DNA of 64,000 nucleotides. Origin: Cyprinodon diabolis. Lineage: Eukaryota; Chordata; Actinopteri; Cyprinodontiformes; Cyprinodontidae. Below, piece after piece: positions 14,472-25,145 of this stretch. The stretch's first letter is position 1; every line of letters starts with the position of its first letter. The stretch is from contig CM060064.1 in the NCBI GenBank assembly GCA_030533445.1, positions 2,811,416-2,875,415 of the forward strand, written 5' to 3'. A model generated the notes under the pieces. That model saw only the letters and a list, made by a program, of their open reading frames with translations. It searched no databases and had not been told where the DNA came from. The position numbers were made by a program, and so were the translations under genes.

Positions 14472-15527
14472 GAACACTGCGGCCAAACACAAGGCCCAGC
14501 AGACCACCTCCGTCGTCTATTGGAGGAGCGGGAGGCTCAAATCCATGGACATGTTCAGGCTCTCAGTGAGTTAAACACCCACATTGAGTTGCAAAACCAA
14601 GTAATTCAAAGCCTCGCTAATAGATTGAACAGCGCTAACGCCACGCCGCTAGCACAACCATTTCCGGGTCCAGTCCCTCCTCCGAGGTCACCAGCGGTGA
14701 CGTCATCGTCAGAATTCCGACCAAGTCTCCCTGAAAAGTTTTCAGGTAACATTAGTGACTGTAAAGGATTTTTATTTCAATGTCGATTAATCTTCAAAAA
14801 TTCCCCTGGCAGTTTTCCCACCGATTATAAGAAGATATCATTTATTTTGTCTCAATTGACCGGAAGAGCCCTGGAATGGGCACAGGCTAGGTTTTCTTGC
14901 GACGAAAGCCTTAGCTGCCAGTACTCCGACTTTATCCCTGAGTTTTCACAAGTCTTCAACCAGGAAACAGATCAAACTGTTGATTCTCGAGCTCTTTTGA
15001 AACTAAGACAAGGAAATTCTTCTGTAGCTGAATTCTCCATTAACTTCCGGGTTAAAACCGCAGCTTCCGGTTGGAACCAATGTGCTCTTAAGACAGCATT
15101 TTTTGAGGCTCTCAATGAAAACATAAAGGATGAGCTTGCTACCCTTGACGAACCCGCCACTCTTGAGGAATTAATTCGCCTGACAATCAGGCTGGATAAT
15201 AGGATTCGAGCCAGAAATAGCTCTAAACCAAGGAATCATGGTCCTTTAAGTTCTGTTTCTGCCTCTAACATTGCACCTGCCTTCTCCTCTTCCACAGAAC
15301 CTTTTTCTAAGCCAAGAACTAAGATCCAATCTCTCCCGTTGCCAGTTCAGGCCTCTCATGCGGTTGAAGTGGAGGCCGAACCCATGCAGGTTGGTCATAC
15401 GAGGCTAACTCCAGAGGAAAGGTTAAGGTGTGTCAGGAGCAAGCTGTGCATCTACTGTGGTGAGAGTGGCCATTTCATTGCCTCATGCCCAGCTAAATCA
15501 AAAGCCGGGGCCCGTCAGAGGATCTGA
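14466..15527 (+). CDS. gag: Gag polyprotein of LTR retrotransposon
   Basis: Structural protein that packages element RNA into virus-like particles. The first true ATG of the frame is at 14466, inside the last six bases of the 5' LTR; upstream in-frame codons open only at a GTG (14430). The protein starts MTEHCGQTQG, has a central retrotransposon-gag region (for example LTGRALEWAQARF) and ends with a CCHC zinc knuckle CIYCGESGHFIASC that binds nucleic acid. A TGA stop follows at 15525-15527. The protease frame next door is shifted by -1, so expression of the downstream region would need a frameshift or other recoding. No clear slippery heptamer was found. Confidence 0.9.
   Translation: MTEHCGQTQGPADHLRRLLEEREAQIHGHVQALSELNTHIELQNQVIQSLANRLNSANATPLAQPFPGPVPPPRSPAVTSSSEFRPSLPEKFSGNISDCKGFLFQCRLIFKNSPGSFPTDYKKISFILSQLTGRALEWAQARFSCDESLSCQYSDFIPEFSQVFNQETDQTVDSRALLKLRQGNSSVAEFSINFRVKTAASGWNQCALKTAFFEALNENIKDELATLDEPATLEELIRLTIRLDNRIRARNSSKPRNHGPLSSVSASNIAPAFSSSTEPFSKPRTKIQSLPLPVQASHAVEVEAEPMQVGHTRLTPEERLRCVRSKLCIYCGESGHFIASCPAKSKAGARQRI
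14473..14483 (+). other. Self-complementary primer binding site
   Basis: AACACTGCGGC begins one base after the LTR end and is the exact reverse complement of GCCGCAGTGTT at 13911-13921, the predicted 5' end of the transcript. No tRNA-type site beginning TGG is present after the LTR. In Tf1/sushi elements the first 11 nt of the RNA fold back onto such a site and prime minus-strand cDNA. The tract lies within gag codons 3-6. Confidence 0.75.
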
Positions 15528-15998
15528 GGAGTCTGACGGGCCATGTTATTTCTAAGAAATCTCCTCGCCTATTACTTCCAGCCACGCTGATTTTTGCTGA
15601 TTTTTACCAAAACCTCACTTTATCTGCATTCATTGATTCAGGCTGTGAAAGGAACCTGATTGACTCCAATTTAGTTGAACAACTACAACTTGAAACTGTT
15701 TCTCTAACCCAGCCTCTCTGTGTCTCTGCGATTGATGGAAAGAAGCTTCACCAAGTGACTCACCAGACACAACCCCTCGAACTGTTGGTTTCAGGTAACC
15801 ATCGAGAAACCATATCTTTCTTTGTTTTTCCCTCTGCATGTTCTCCGTTGGTTTTGGGATTTGAGTGGCTGGAACGACATAACCCCCACATAAACTGGAC
15901 CGATCGTCATATTGAGTCTTGGTCGACCTCATGCCATGAGACGTGCCTTCGTTCAGCGGCCCCCGCTGTAAGATCTCCTAGGGGGGGGGGGGGGGGGG
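15528..15998 (+). pseudogene. Retrotransposon aspartic protease region, split frame
   Basis: Open in a different frame from both gag and the rest of pol. It contains FIDSGCERNLID, the D-S/T-G type active-site motif of retroviral-like aspartic proteases, and later PLVLGFEWLERHNPHINW, typical of the end of the chromovirus protease domain. The frame runs into an uninterrupted run of 18 G (15981-15998) and then leaves the pol frame. Length change in the G run is the likely reason protease and reverse transcriptase are out of frame here. A sequencing or assembly error in the homopolymer is also possible. Confidence 0.7.
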
Positions 15999-18851
15999 AT
16001 GGACTCTCCTGACCTTACTTCTGTTCCTCCTGAGTACCATGATCTAGCCCCTGTCTTCAGTAAGGTCAGTGCTACGTCCCTTCCACCTCACAGACCATAC
16101 GACTGTGCTATCGAGCTTTTACCAGGAGCTCCTCTACCCGGCAGTAGACTTTTTAATATCTCCAAACCCGAACGGGAGACAATGGAGAAATACATAAATG
16201 AGTCACTAGCTGCTGGAATAATCCGCCCCTCTTCATCTCCTTTAGGAGCAGGTTTATTTTTTGTGGGTAAGAAGGATGGATCTCTCAGACCATGTATTGG
16301 CTACAGAGGTTTGAACCAAATTACTGTTAAGAATAAGTACCCACTTCCTCTACTCGCTTCTGCCTTCGAACCAGTTCAAGGGGCCACTGTCTTTACTAAG
16401 CTCGACTTAAGGAACGCCTATCACCTTCTCAGAATCAGAGATGGCGATGAATGGAAGACTGCCTTTAAGACCCCTCTGGGTCAATTCGAGTATTTAGTCA
16501 TGCCTTTTGGTCTAACAAACGCTCCTGCGTGTTTTCAAGCCCTAGTCAACGACGTTCTCAGAGATTTTTTGAACGTGTTTGTTTTTGTCTACATTGATGA
16601 CATACTCATTTACTCCAAAGACCTCACAGAACACAAGAAAGATGTCCGCCTGGTCTTACAAATACTCCTTGAGAATAAACTTTTCGTCAAGGCCGAAAAA
16701 TGCGAGTTTCACCAACCTTCAGTCACCTTTTTGGGGTTTGTGCTCGAGGGCGGACAGGTTAAGCCATCTGAGGATAAGATAAAGGCAGTTTTGGAGTGGC
16801 CGGTTCCCGAAAATCGCAAACAGCTGCAGAGATTCCTGGGTTTTGCTAATTTTTATCAACGATTCATCAGGAATTATAGTCAGACAGCTCTACCTCTAAC
16901 CTCTCTTACATCAGTCAAGAAAACCTTCCAATGGTCTCCCGAGGCTCAAACTGCTTTTGACAAATTAAAGATGTTGTTTTCCAGAGCTCCAGTGTTAATC
17001 CAGCCTGATTCATTGAAACAATTTATCCTCGAAGTCGATGCTTCCGACTCAGGAGTTGGTGCTGTCTTATCTCAGAGACTCGATTCAGACCAAAGAGTTC
17101 ACCCATGTGCTTTTTTCTCCCGTAGACTCTCCTCTGCTGAGCAAAACTACGACGTTGGTGACCGCGATTTACTGGCCATCAAATTGGCATTAGAGGAATG
17201 GAGACACTGGCTTGAGGGAGCAGAACACCCGGTTCTTGTTTGGACAGATCATAAGAACCTTGCCTATATCCAGTCCGCCAAACAGGCCAATCCTCAACAG
17301 TCAAGGTGGTCACTATTTTTCTCACGATTCAATCTCATCATCTCTTACAGACCCAGATCCAAGAACATCAAACCCGATTCTCTCTCTCGTCTTTATTCCA
17401 CTGATCAATTTGAGACTCCTGAGCCTGTTCTACCCGCTTCCTGCACTGTTGGGGTGGTTACCTGGGAGATCACCGATCTAATAAACTCTGCCCTCGTTTC
17501 AGAACCAGATCCAGGTAACTGTCCCCCAAACAAGACTTATGTACCTTCTTCTGTCAGGTCTCGCCTAATTCAGTGGATGCACAATGCCAGATTTGTCGCT
17601 CACCCGGGGGTGAGTAGAACCATCAACCTCATTTCAAGACGTTTCTGGTGGCCCACTCTACACAGAGATGTTAAGGAGTATGTGCTGGCCTGTTCTACCT
17701 GCGCCAGAAACAAGTCCACACATCAACCTCCCTCTGGCCTGTTGCATCCACTTCCTATTCCTTCTCGTTCCTGGTCTCAGATCGCAATCGACTTTGTTAC
17801 TGGTCTTCCCATTTCTCGAGGTATGTCCACAATTCTCACCATTGTTGACCGATTCTCCAAGTCCTGCCATCTTGTACCCCTCAGGAAGCTTCCTACGGCT
17901 TTTCAGACCGCCCAGCTCCTTATTAAACACGTTTTCCGTCTACATGGCATCCCTCAGGAGATTCTTTCCGATCGTGGTCCACAATTCATCTCTCAGGTTT
18001 GGAAGGCATTTTGTTCAGCCCTCAACTGCAAATCTTCTCTCACCTCAGGTTATCACCCACAGTCCAACGGCCAAACCGAGAGAATGAATCAACAGCTCGA
18101 ATCTTCCCTTCGTTGTCTGACCTCTAGTAATCTCTCCGATTGGAGCCAACACCTTCCATGGATCGAATATGCTCACAACTCTCTAAAGTCAGCTTCCACC
18201 GGCCAGTCTCCTTTCCAGGTCAGTCTTGGTTATCAACCTCCACTTTTCCCCGCAGACGAGAGAGAGATTTCGGTCAAATCAGTCAACCACCACATCCGCC
18301 GCAGTCATCGCATCTGGAGAGACACCATAGCCACCCTCAACCGTTCCATGGAGACCACTAAACGTTTCGCTAACTCAAGAAGACGCCCTGCACCAGTTTA
18401 TTCCGTCGGTCAGGAGGTATGGCTTTCCACTCGGGACATTCCCCTCAAGGGGATGTCCCGTAAACTCTCTCCCAGATTCATTGGCCCCTACAGGATTTCC
18501 CAGGTCATAAACCAGTCTGCCGTACGACTACAACTGCCTCCGACTCTTCGAATTCATCCCACATTCCACGTCTCTCAGATCAAGCCCGTGATCTCCAGCC
18601 CTTTGTGCCCTCCGTCCGACTCCCCTCCACCCGCCCTGGAAGTCGATGGATATCCGGCTTTCACCGTCCGCCGGATCGTGGACTCCCGTCGGCGAGGTCG
18701 TGGCTGGCAGTACCTCATCGACTGGGAGGGCTACGGTCCGGAGGATCGTCAGTGGGTTCCTGGTTCCTACATCCTCGACCCATCCCTCATCGAGGAGTAC
18801 GAGCGATCCCTCCCATCGACGTCTTCTGGACCGCCAAGAGGCGGTCGTTGA
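15999..18851 (+). CDS. pol: Pol: reverse transcriptase, RNase H, integrase, chromodomain
   Basis: 950-residue open frame from the ATG directly after the G run. In order: reverse transcriptase with [17 protein letters not shown] and the catalytic YIDD (198-201); RNase H beginning LEVDASDSG (about 344); an integrase zinc-binding region (about 526-575, ending CSTCARNK); the integrase core with Asp in AIDFVTGLP (about 598), Asp in LSDRGPQF (about 655) and Glu in NGQTERMN (about 692); and a chromodomain (about 885-940) containing [17 protein letters not shown]. The chromodomain is expected to direct integration to marked chromatin. All catalytic residues look intact. The stop codon overlaps the polypurine tract. 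In the full element this frame should be continuous with the protease, so the ATG at 15999 is probably not a natural start. Confidence 0.93.
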   Translation: MDSPDLTSVPPEYHDLAPVFSKVSATSLPPHRPYDCAIELLPGAPLPGSRLFNISKPERETMEKYINESLAAGIIRPSSSPLGAGLFFVGKKDGSLRPCIGYRGLNQITVKNKYPLPLLASAFEPVQGATVFTKLDLRNAYHLLRIRDGDEWKTAFKTPLGQFEYLVMPFGLTNAPACFQALVNDVLRDFLNVFVFVYIDDILIYSKDLTEHKKDVRLVLQILLENKLFVKAEKCEFHQPSVTFLGFVLEGGQVKPSEDKIKAVLEWPVPENRKQLQRFLGFANFYQRFIRNYSQTALPLTSLTSVKKTFQWSPEAQTAFDKLKMLFSRAPVLIQPDSLKQFILEVDASDSGVGAVLSQRLDSDQRVHPCAFFSRRLSSAEQNYDVGDRDLLAIKLALEEWRHWLEGAEHPVLVWTDHKNLAYIQSAKQANPQQSRWSLFFSRFNLIISYRPRSKNIKPDSLSRLYSTDQFETPEPVLPASCTVGVVTWEITDLINSALVSEPDPGNCPPNKTYVPSSVRSRLIQWMHNARFVAHPGVSRTINLISRRFWWPTLHRDVKEYVLACSTCARNKSTHQPPSGLLHPLPIPSRSWSQIAIDFVTGLPISRGMSTILTIVDRFSKSCHLVPLRKLPTAFQTAQLLIKHVFRLHGIPQEILSDRGPQFISQVWKAFCSALNCKSSLTSGYHPQSNGQTERMNQQLESSLRCLTSSNLSDWSQHLPWIEYAHNSLKSASTGQSPFQVSLGYQPPLFPADEREISVKSVNHHIRRSHRIWRDTIATLNRSMETTKRFANSRRRPAPVYSVGQEVWLSTRDIPLKGMSRKLSPRFIGPYRISQVINQSAVRLQLPPTLRIHPTFHVSQIKPVISSPLCPPSDSPPPALEVDGYPAFTVRRIVDSRRRGRGWQYLIDWEGYGPEDRQWVPGSYILDPSLIEEYERSLPSTSSGPPRGGR

Positions 18852-18860
18852 GGGGGGGGG
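18850..18860 (+). other. Polypurine tract
   Basis: GA followed by nine G, three bases (TAC) before the 3' LTR. This is the usual primer site for plus-strand cDNA synthesis. It overlaps the pol stop codon. Confidence 0.8.
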
Positions 18861-18863
18861 TAC

Positions 18864-19566
18864 TGTTGGGATCTGGAGCTGTACCACCTGTCTCCAGCAG
18901 AGTTCACTGTGGATCCTCCTGAGCTGAGCCTTCGACACACCTGAAACCCATCTCATCATCAGGAGGATCCTCCACCATACAAGCAGCCCTCAGACCTCGC
19001 ATCAACGCCGCAGTGTTTATCCAGTTTGGTTAGCACCTGAGCCTCACTTCCTCTGTGAAATCTTTGTTGCCTCTAGTCTCCTAGCTGGAAACTAATTACC
19101 TTTTGTCTCTGCCTACAGGAAACCTGTTTTTGTCCTGTAAGCTCTGGATGAGCTTAACCTGTCGAGCCAGCCCTCAGAGCCAAACCTGAAGAACCTTCTC
19201 TGGATTTCCCATGCTGCTCTGGACTAAGAGCTGGAAAACCAAGGTCTGTCCTATCGTTAGATGCAAGACGCTGAAGCTGAAACTGAACTCTGTTGAATCA
19301 AACAGTCTCTGGAACCAACAGTGCCTCTCTCAAAGCCAACCCGGATTCTTCAAGGTAGATCTCTGAAGATAACTTTTCCACATTCACCAGCTACGTGGCT
19401 AACTGAACTGTCTCCCTTCCATTTTCCTGTGAACCAGATCCCCAGAAGTGAACCAGTACTTGACTCTTTCATTTTACCATTGTTCAATAAACATTGTTAA
19501 ACTTTTACTCCGGTTTCCGTCTCAGTGGTGTTCTGCATATTGGGTCTTCCTGAACCAATCATGACA
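18864..19566 (+). repeat. 3' LTR
   Basis: Near-identical to the 5' LTR, TGTTGGG to ATGACA. It has TACAAG at the TATA position, a change after insertion that should weaken this promoter copy. Confidence 0.93.
19486..19491 (+). terminator. LTR polyadenylation signal AATAAA
   Basis: AATAAA in CAATAAACATTG, conserved in both LTRs (14391-14396 and here). It is the expected 3'-end processing signal of the element RNA. Confidence 0.7.
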
Positions 19567-20412
19567 ATGTGCAGTGGTGTCAAAAGTACCCACATTTGTT
19601 ACTTAAGTAGAAGTATATGGAGGACCAACTCTGCCATATTTAAAAATAAAAACAGAAATAAATAAATGCTCAATAAATATATAAGCATACAATTAATTGC
19701 CAACAAAAATACAATAAACAAATAAATGTAAGTAGAAATTATTTATACAGTGAGACATAAATGTATATAACTTTTAATTAGCTTCTTTATTTATTTGCCT
19801 TGGTAATATTTACCTTATTTATTTTTTGTCCTTTATAATCTTCAACTTTATTTTTTAATTACTTATATTTTTAAGTATTTATGTGCATGTTATAATATTT
19901 TTGTCTGTTTTATTCTTCCTTTGTATTTTTTTTACCTTGGTTATTTCTTCGCCACTGTTTATTTCTGTCTGCCCTTTTTACATTTCTGCCTGTCGTATTT
20001 ACATTTCTGTATGCATTTCTGTCTCATTATGCAAATGAGGAGGGGGCGTGTCCTAGAGAGTCAACTTCTGCTCATTGGTTGGCGGTCCATCTTCTTAACT
20101 CACAGAGCTCAGAGTACTAAGTGTAATCTAAGTTCTCTTTTCTGTTGCTGTTGTTCAATAAAAGTATATTTTAAGATTATTTGAGGCGAGAACATTATAC
20201 TTTTAAGCATTACCATATGGCTCATTCACAGATTAAAAAAGTAATTTAAAAGAAAATGTTCCGAACTTGAGAGGACCGCGGCACCAGCGGAGCTCCGAAC
20301 CACACGGCAGCCTGGTTGAACCGCAGCAGCCCTCTCTCTGCATAGCCGTGTGTGAAGGACCGCTGGCTATGATGCCGATTTTTTGTTGTATTTGGCAAAG
20401 TCCCTACACGCG

Positions 20413-21156
20413 TGTAATGATCTCAGAATATTCGACCCAGAATTCAAGACGAGACAGGCAGTGGGAAAGTTCAAAGCGTTTATTAAACATACAGGTGCAC
20501 GGGGCTGCTCGTCTGCTGCGGGGCGGATGTCTGCAGTAATAGGAGAATACAGGTCAGTGACTGGATGTGGAACTGAATACGACTTGCAGCTAAGTCACTG
20601 ACCTGATTCACAGTTCAGTCCGGTCGCAGAGAACACAGCAGAATCCAGGAGGGAGGTTTGACAACAGTTGCGGCGGGCGACGCCCCCAGAGTTCCTAGAG
20701 AGCGAGCGAGCGGAGCGGGCGCCAGCCGACGCCGAGCAGCAACAGAGTCCAGAAGGGAAATCCAAGGCCGAAGTCAGACAGTTTCAGGTTCAGAAGCCGG
20801 TAGAATCCAAGATCAGATGGGACAAACAGAGCAGACAGGGGCAAGGCAAAACTCGAGATCCTCAGGGCAGAAACTGGTCAAAATCAGGAAAACAGACAGT
20901 CTACAGATTGCTAGGGAGACTTTTTCCAGCAGGGAAAGGAAAGCTGATCATATTGAAAAGGTGATATATTATGGTAAATAGATGGCATTCCCATAAAAAC
21001 ACACAAATAACCTGGCACTGATGGGAGGCAAACACACAACTTAGATAGTAGAGGAACCAGGTGGGAATGATCGGCGATAATCAGCCGCAGAACCAATTAG
21101 ACAGGAAAGCAATGAGCAAAGGAAAAAACCAAACCATCAGCGCCAAGATCATGACA
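20413..21156 (-). mobile_element. Candidate solo LTR in the fold-back spacer
   Basis: On the minus strand it starts TGTCATGATCTTGGCGC and ends GAGATCATTACA, with AATAAA near its 3' end. Flanks are ACGCG and TCGCG, a 4 of 5 match to a target duplication. It looks like an LTR left by recombination. No internal retrotransposon genes are present. It resembles the solo LTRs at 45121 and 61788 in layout, but is a different family. Confidence 0.6.
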
Positions 21157-21599
21157 TCGCGTTCTAATGACTTCAGACTCGACATCTGGCTCTCCTCCTG
21201 TAGATTCGACCGATGTAGTAAAATGCTAACCAACACGCTTCACACACGGCTATGCCGAGTGAGGGCCGCTGCAGACGGGCATGCCGTTAGACCAGGCTGC
21301 CGTGTGGTTCGGAGCTCCGCTGGTGCCGCGGTCCTCTCAAGTTCGGAACATTTTCTTTTAAATTACGCTTTGAATCTGTGAATGGGCCATATGGTAATGC
21401 TTAAAAGTATAATGTTCTCGCCTCAAATAATCTTAAAACATACTTTTATTGAACAACAGCAACAGAAAAGAGAACTTAGATTTCACTTAGTACTCTGAGC
21501 TCTGTGAGTTAAGAAGATGGACCGCCAACCAATGAGCAGAAGTTGACTCTCTAGGACACGCCCCCTCCTCATTTGCATAATGAGACAGAAATGCATACA

Positions 21600-21662
21600 G
21601 AAATGTAAATACGACAGGCAGAAATGTAAATACGACAGGCAGAAATGTAAATACGACAGGCA
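21600..21662. repeat. 21-bp minisatellite in one fold-back arm
   Basis: Three tandem units of AGAAATGTAAATACGACAGG plus C. The left arm holds one unit at the mirror position (about 19987-20007), so the array expanded after the arms formed. Confidence 0.85.
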
Positions 21663-22162
21663 GAAATGTAAAAAGGGCAGACAGAAATAAACAGTGGCGA
21701 AGAAATAACCAAGGTAAAAAAAATACAAAGGAAGAATAAAACAGACAAAAATATTATAACATGCACATAAATAAATACTTAAAAATATAAGTAATTACAA
21801 AAATAAAGTTGAAGATTATAAAGGACAAAAAATAAATAAGGTAAATATTACAAAGGCAAATAAATAAAGAAGCTAATTAAAAGTTATATACATTTATGTC
21901 TCACTGTATAATTTAATTTCTACTTACATTTATTTGTTTATTGTATTTTTGTTGGCAATTAATTGTATGCTTATGTATTTATTGAGCATTTATTTATTTC
22001 TGTATTTATTTTTAAATATGGCAGAATTGGTCCTCCATAGAAGTATAGATACTGCAGTTTAAAAACACTCTGCTAAAAGTTGAAGCATCAACTTAACTTC
22101 TTTACTCAAGTAAAAGTGAAAAAGTATGTGCTCCAAAAACTACTTAAAGTATAAAGTAACCT

Positions 22163-22366
22163 TTAAAAAAAACAGCTAGATGCCGCTATATGAATATTAA
22201 AGATAAATTTTTCGACTATTTCTAAAAATTCTCTGAGATAGGGCCAAGGATGAGGGAGGTCTTGTTGGTCTCCGTCTCCCGATACGCTCTCGCCTGTGTC
22301 CGACCTTTCAGACATTTCAACATCTTTTTCTGAATCCCACATTGTAGCACGGCATAGACAATTCAC
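22163..22366 (-). pseudogene. hAT BED-type exon remnant
   Basis: Minus-strand frame with MSERSDTGES and DLPHPWPYLREFLEIVEK, resembling the start of BED-finger exons of fish hAT transposases, where a WPYL..F motif precedes the finger. The zinc-binding Cys pairs are not present, so the exon is broken. It lies inside the hAT element 19572-23685. Confidence 0.45.
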
Positions 22367-23693
22367 GTTAGCAGTTTGAAGAACACCTGCTTGCTTCTGA
22401 TGATTTCCTTTAGCTAACCAATGAGTGTTTGCGTTCTATGACTCATCCAATCACACTAGTTTTCACTAGATGTGGATGGAGCCAATGATCTGCATTGGAT
22501 GGAGCACATGACGGGAAATAACTATTTAGAAAAATTAAACCAGGGGTAACCAATTAAAAATCAGTGGGTCTGAATAAAGAAAATACATTAAATTTTTAAA
22601 TTGAAAAAAAAAAAATTGCCAAAAATTGCATCCTGTGTTATCTCAGAGGAGTTGACACTTATATGACTGTATTCCTATACATCCATCAGTAGTTAAAGGT
22701 CAAGGGTCAGCAAATGCAAACTCTGCCTGTAAAATAATGACAGCGTAATTGTCGCTGTCTGATCTGAAGCCTCATTTGGAGCTTCTAAACTGGCTTTTGA
22801 AAAACTTTGATAATTTGCTGCTAATATTACAGAATTTTTTATAATAAAAAACTAGCAGATGTGCACAATCAAACAAAAATTAGAATTACAATTATAGAGC
22901 AATCAGTATTATAAAAAAAGCAAACACTGTTTCTGAATAGATACATTATTGTATTAGTTAAGTTCTGTTCCGTTTATGTATCTTTCCTAGAAAATATGAA
23001 ATGTCCCATGCTCCTGAATGCACCATAGCTATCTGACGCTCGTGAATGCATCACACTGGTCCGTGAACGCTGTGCTGTGTAGATGCGCGTTTGATTTTCC
23101 GCTTCAGACAAAGCTTTGCAGTTTCCAAACTCACGTCGGCATCACTGTTTATTGTTGTGTGTGAAAAACAAGAGACTGAAAAAAATGAATCAGCCGTACC
23201 TCGGTCAAAATCTTTGGATTAAATGTTGTTCATAACACCCATATATTTTTTAAATGAATCTTCCATATAATCACAAATGTTTTCCCCAGGAGGGGAATAT
23301 TTAAACGTTTTTATATCATTAATATAACAACAAGTAGCTCCATTGGTCATAGTTTAATCCGTTTCCCTCGTTGGTATGTGGTTGTACAGAGCGAGGCGCG
23401 CTCCAGCTACTGGGGATGCATATTCAGCAGGGATGCACTTTTCCGCATAACACCGGACCACGGTCCGCTAATCCGTGACCTCTGCATTAAACCGAAGCCA
23501 AAAGTAACAAGTAACGGTTGTTTTAATAATGTAAGGAGAAGAAAGTACAGATACTCGTGAGAAAATGTAATGAGTAGAAGTCAGAAGTAGGAAGAAAAAT
23601 TAGTAATGGAGTAAAGTATAGATACCTAAATAGTGTACTTAAGTACAGTAACAAAGTATTTGTACTTCGTTACTTGACACCTCTGGCTATGTG

Positions 23694-24189
23694 GGATAAA
23701 AGTAAAGAAAGCTCAGTTCTAGCAATGACATTATTTGCTGTTTCTTCCAATTTTTGAGTCGTCTAAAACGTGAACTCGCTGCTGTCCTTTGGATCATTAA
23801 TAGAGGCAGACCGAAACATCAGCTGGCCAATATTTTGGGTCAATATGGGCGTTTTTTTTCTTGTACCGTCATCGGCTGATTCATTTGTGCAGCAGATATT
23901 AATCGAGATAACATGTGGTGCATGTTGTTTTTATGTTAATGGAGAAAGAAAAAGCATTAGACTCAAAAATCTGTGCATATCAGATATCAGTTGGACTGAT
24001 GTCAAAATAATCGGGACCAACATAGGCATAAAAAAAAATATTGGTTGATCTGTAAACAATGTTTTGCTGCTGAACCACGAGGACTTGAATCCAAGGTGGT
24101 CACTGATCACTAGACATTGTCCTTTAGAGTTTCCTGGTTTAAAGCAGAATGCTGCTGAGATACATGATGTTACTCAAACATTTCGATAA
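23694..24189. other. Intronic DNA, possible hAT fragment
   Basis: CATCAGCTGGCCAATATTTT near 23817 and ATTGGTTGATC near 24040 recall the TATCGGCC-type elements such as 30571-31060. No bounded element or gene was found. Confidence 0.35.
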
Positions 24190-24502
24190 GTTTCCATTCC
24201 ATTTTCTTCCGCTTCCACCGGGTGGCAGAGCTAGCAGTCTAAGCAGAGATGCCCAGACTTCCCAATCCACACACACCTCCTCGAGATGCTCTGGGGGACC
24301 CGAGGCGTCACCAGTCCAGCTCAGAGACATAGTCCCTCCAGCGTGTCCTGGGCCTTCCACCAGGCCTTTCTCCCAATGGGACATGCCTGGAACATGTCCT
24401 GAGGTGACCAGGAGGCATCCCAAACAGATGCCTGTGCCTTCTCAGCTGGCTCCTTTCAACGTGGAGGAGCAGCGACTCTACTACGAGCTCCTCATGGGTA
24501 AC

Positions 24503-25145
24503 TCAGCTCCTTACCTGATCTTGGAGGGTGGGCCCAGCCACCCTGCGAAGGAAACTCATTTCCGACGCTTGTATCTGCGATCTTGTCCTTTCGGTCATTA
24601 CCCAGATCTCATGACCATAGGTGAGGGTGGGAATGTAGATCGATGGGTAAATCGAGAGCTTTGCCGTCAGACTCAGCTCCCTCTTCATTACGACAGTCCC
24701 ATATAGCAACCGCATCACTGTCGACGGTGCACCAATCCATCTTTTGATCTCACGCTCGATCTGTCCCTCACTCGTGAACAACACCCTGAGATACTTGAAA
24801 TTCTCCACTTGAGACAAGGACTCTCCACCGACCTGATGAGGAGAGTCCACCTTTCTCCGGTGGAGAACCTCGGATTTGGAGGTGCTGATCCTCATCCCGG
24901 CTGCTTCCCACTCGGCTGCAAACCTCCCCAGTGCGCGCCGAATGTCCTGGTTTGATGAGGCCAACAGGACAACATCATCTGCAAACAGAAGACATGATAT
25001 CCTGAGGTTCTCAAACTGGACACCCTCTGGTCCCTGGCTGCACCTAGAAATTCTGTCCATAAATGTAATGAACAGAACCGGTGACAAAGGGCAGCCCTGG
25101 CGGAGACTAACATGTACCGGGAACAGGTCTGACTTACTGCCAGAA
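24503..25145 (-). pseudogene. LINE reverse transcriptase fragment
   Basis: Minus-strand frame with the RT motifs LRQGCPLSPVLF and LLFADDVVLLAS (catalytic Asp pair), then GMRISTSKSEVL, the thumb region, and LTYGHEIWVMTERTRSQIQA up to FLRRVAGPTLQDQVRS. It stops at 24503. Further coding similarity continues downstream in other frames (for example EVWASLLRLL near 24270), so the ORF is frameshifted. It would have synthesised cDNA by target-primed reverse transcription. It is not functional here. Confidence 0.8.

Larger units (their letters stand above)
13768..19566 (+). mobile_element. Chromodomain Ty3/Gypsy LTR retrotransposon (Tf1/sushi type)
   Basis: Complete 5.8-kb element. It has 704- and 703-bp LTRs beginning TGTTGGG and ending ATGACA, gag, a protease region, pol with reverse transcriptase, RNase H and integrase, and a C-terminal chromodomain. 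Flanking ATGTG repeats (13763-13767 and 19567-19571) are the target duplication. The two LTRs differ by roughly ten substitutions and three 1-base indels by eye, so insertion is recent. Domain order RT-RH-IN-chromodomain marks a chromovirus, and self-priming complementarity puts it in the Tf1/sushi group. It sits exactly at the left edge of a hAT element. Coding is interrupted by a stop after gag and by a poly-G run before pol. Confidence 0.95.
19618..22037. mobile_element. Fold-back element with long inverted arms
   Basis: Ends TGGAGGACCAA and TTGGTCCTCCA, flanked by a 10-bp direct repeat TAGAAGTATA (19608-19617 and 22038-22047). The left arm, about 19618-20357, is the near-identical inverted copy of the right arm, about 21239-22037. 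Each arm carries ATGCAAATGAGG and ATTGGTTGG motifs. Duplication length and long arms suggest a Mutator-like origin, but no transposase is present. About 140 bp of the spacer is original; the rest is a solo LTR. Confidence 0.8.
19572..23685. mobile_element. hAT element hosting a fold-back insertion
   Basis: Starts CAGTGGTGTCAAAAGTAC and ends GTTACTTGACACCTCTG, inverted ends rich in AGTAC/TACTT. The 8-bp duplication GCTATGTG is found at 23686-23693 and, on the left, at 13760-13767, before the LTR retrotransposon that later inserted at the edge. Without the nested fold-back it is about 1.7 kb. It keeps a BED-like exon at 22163-22366 (-) and no catalytic domain. Confidence 0.85.

Noticed and set aside
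17658..18959. Long frames antisense or out of frame with pol
   Set aside because: Shadows of the pol coding sequence. No independent domain, and pol explains the region.
13768..19566. Endogenous retrovirus with envelope
   Set aside because: There is no reading frame between integrase/chromodomain and the 3' LTR. The pol stop overlaps the polypurine tract.
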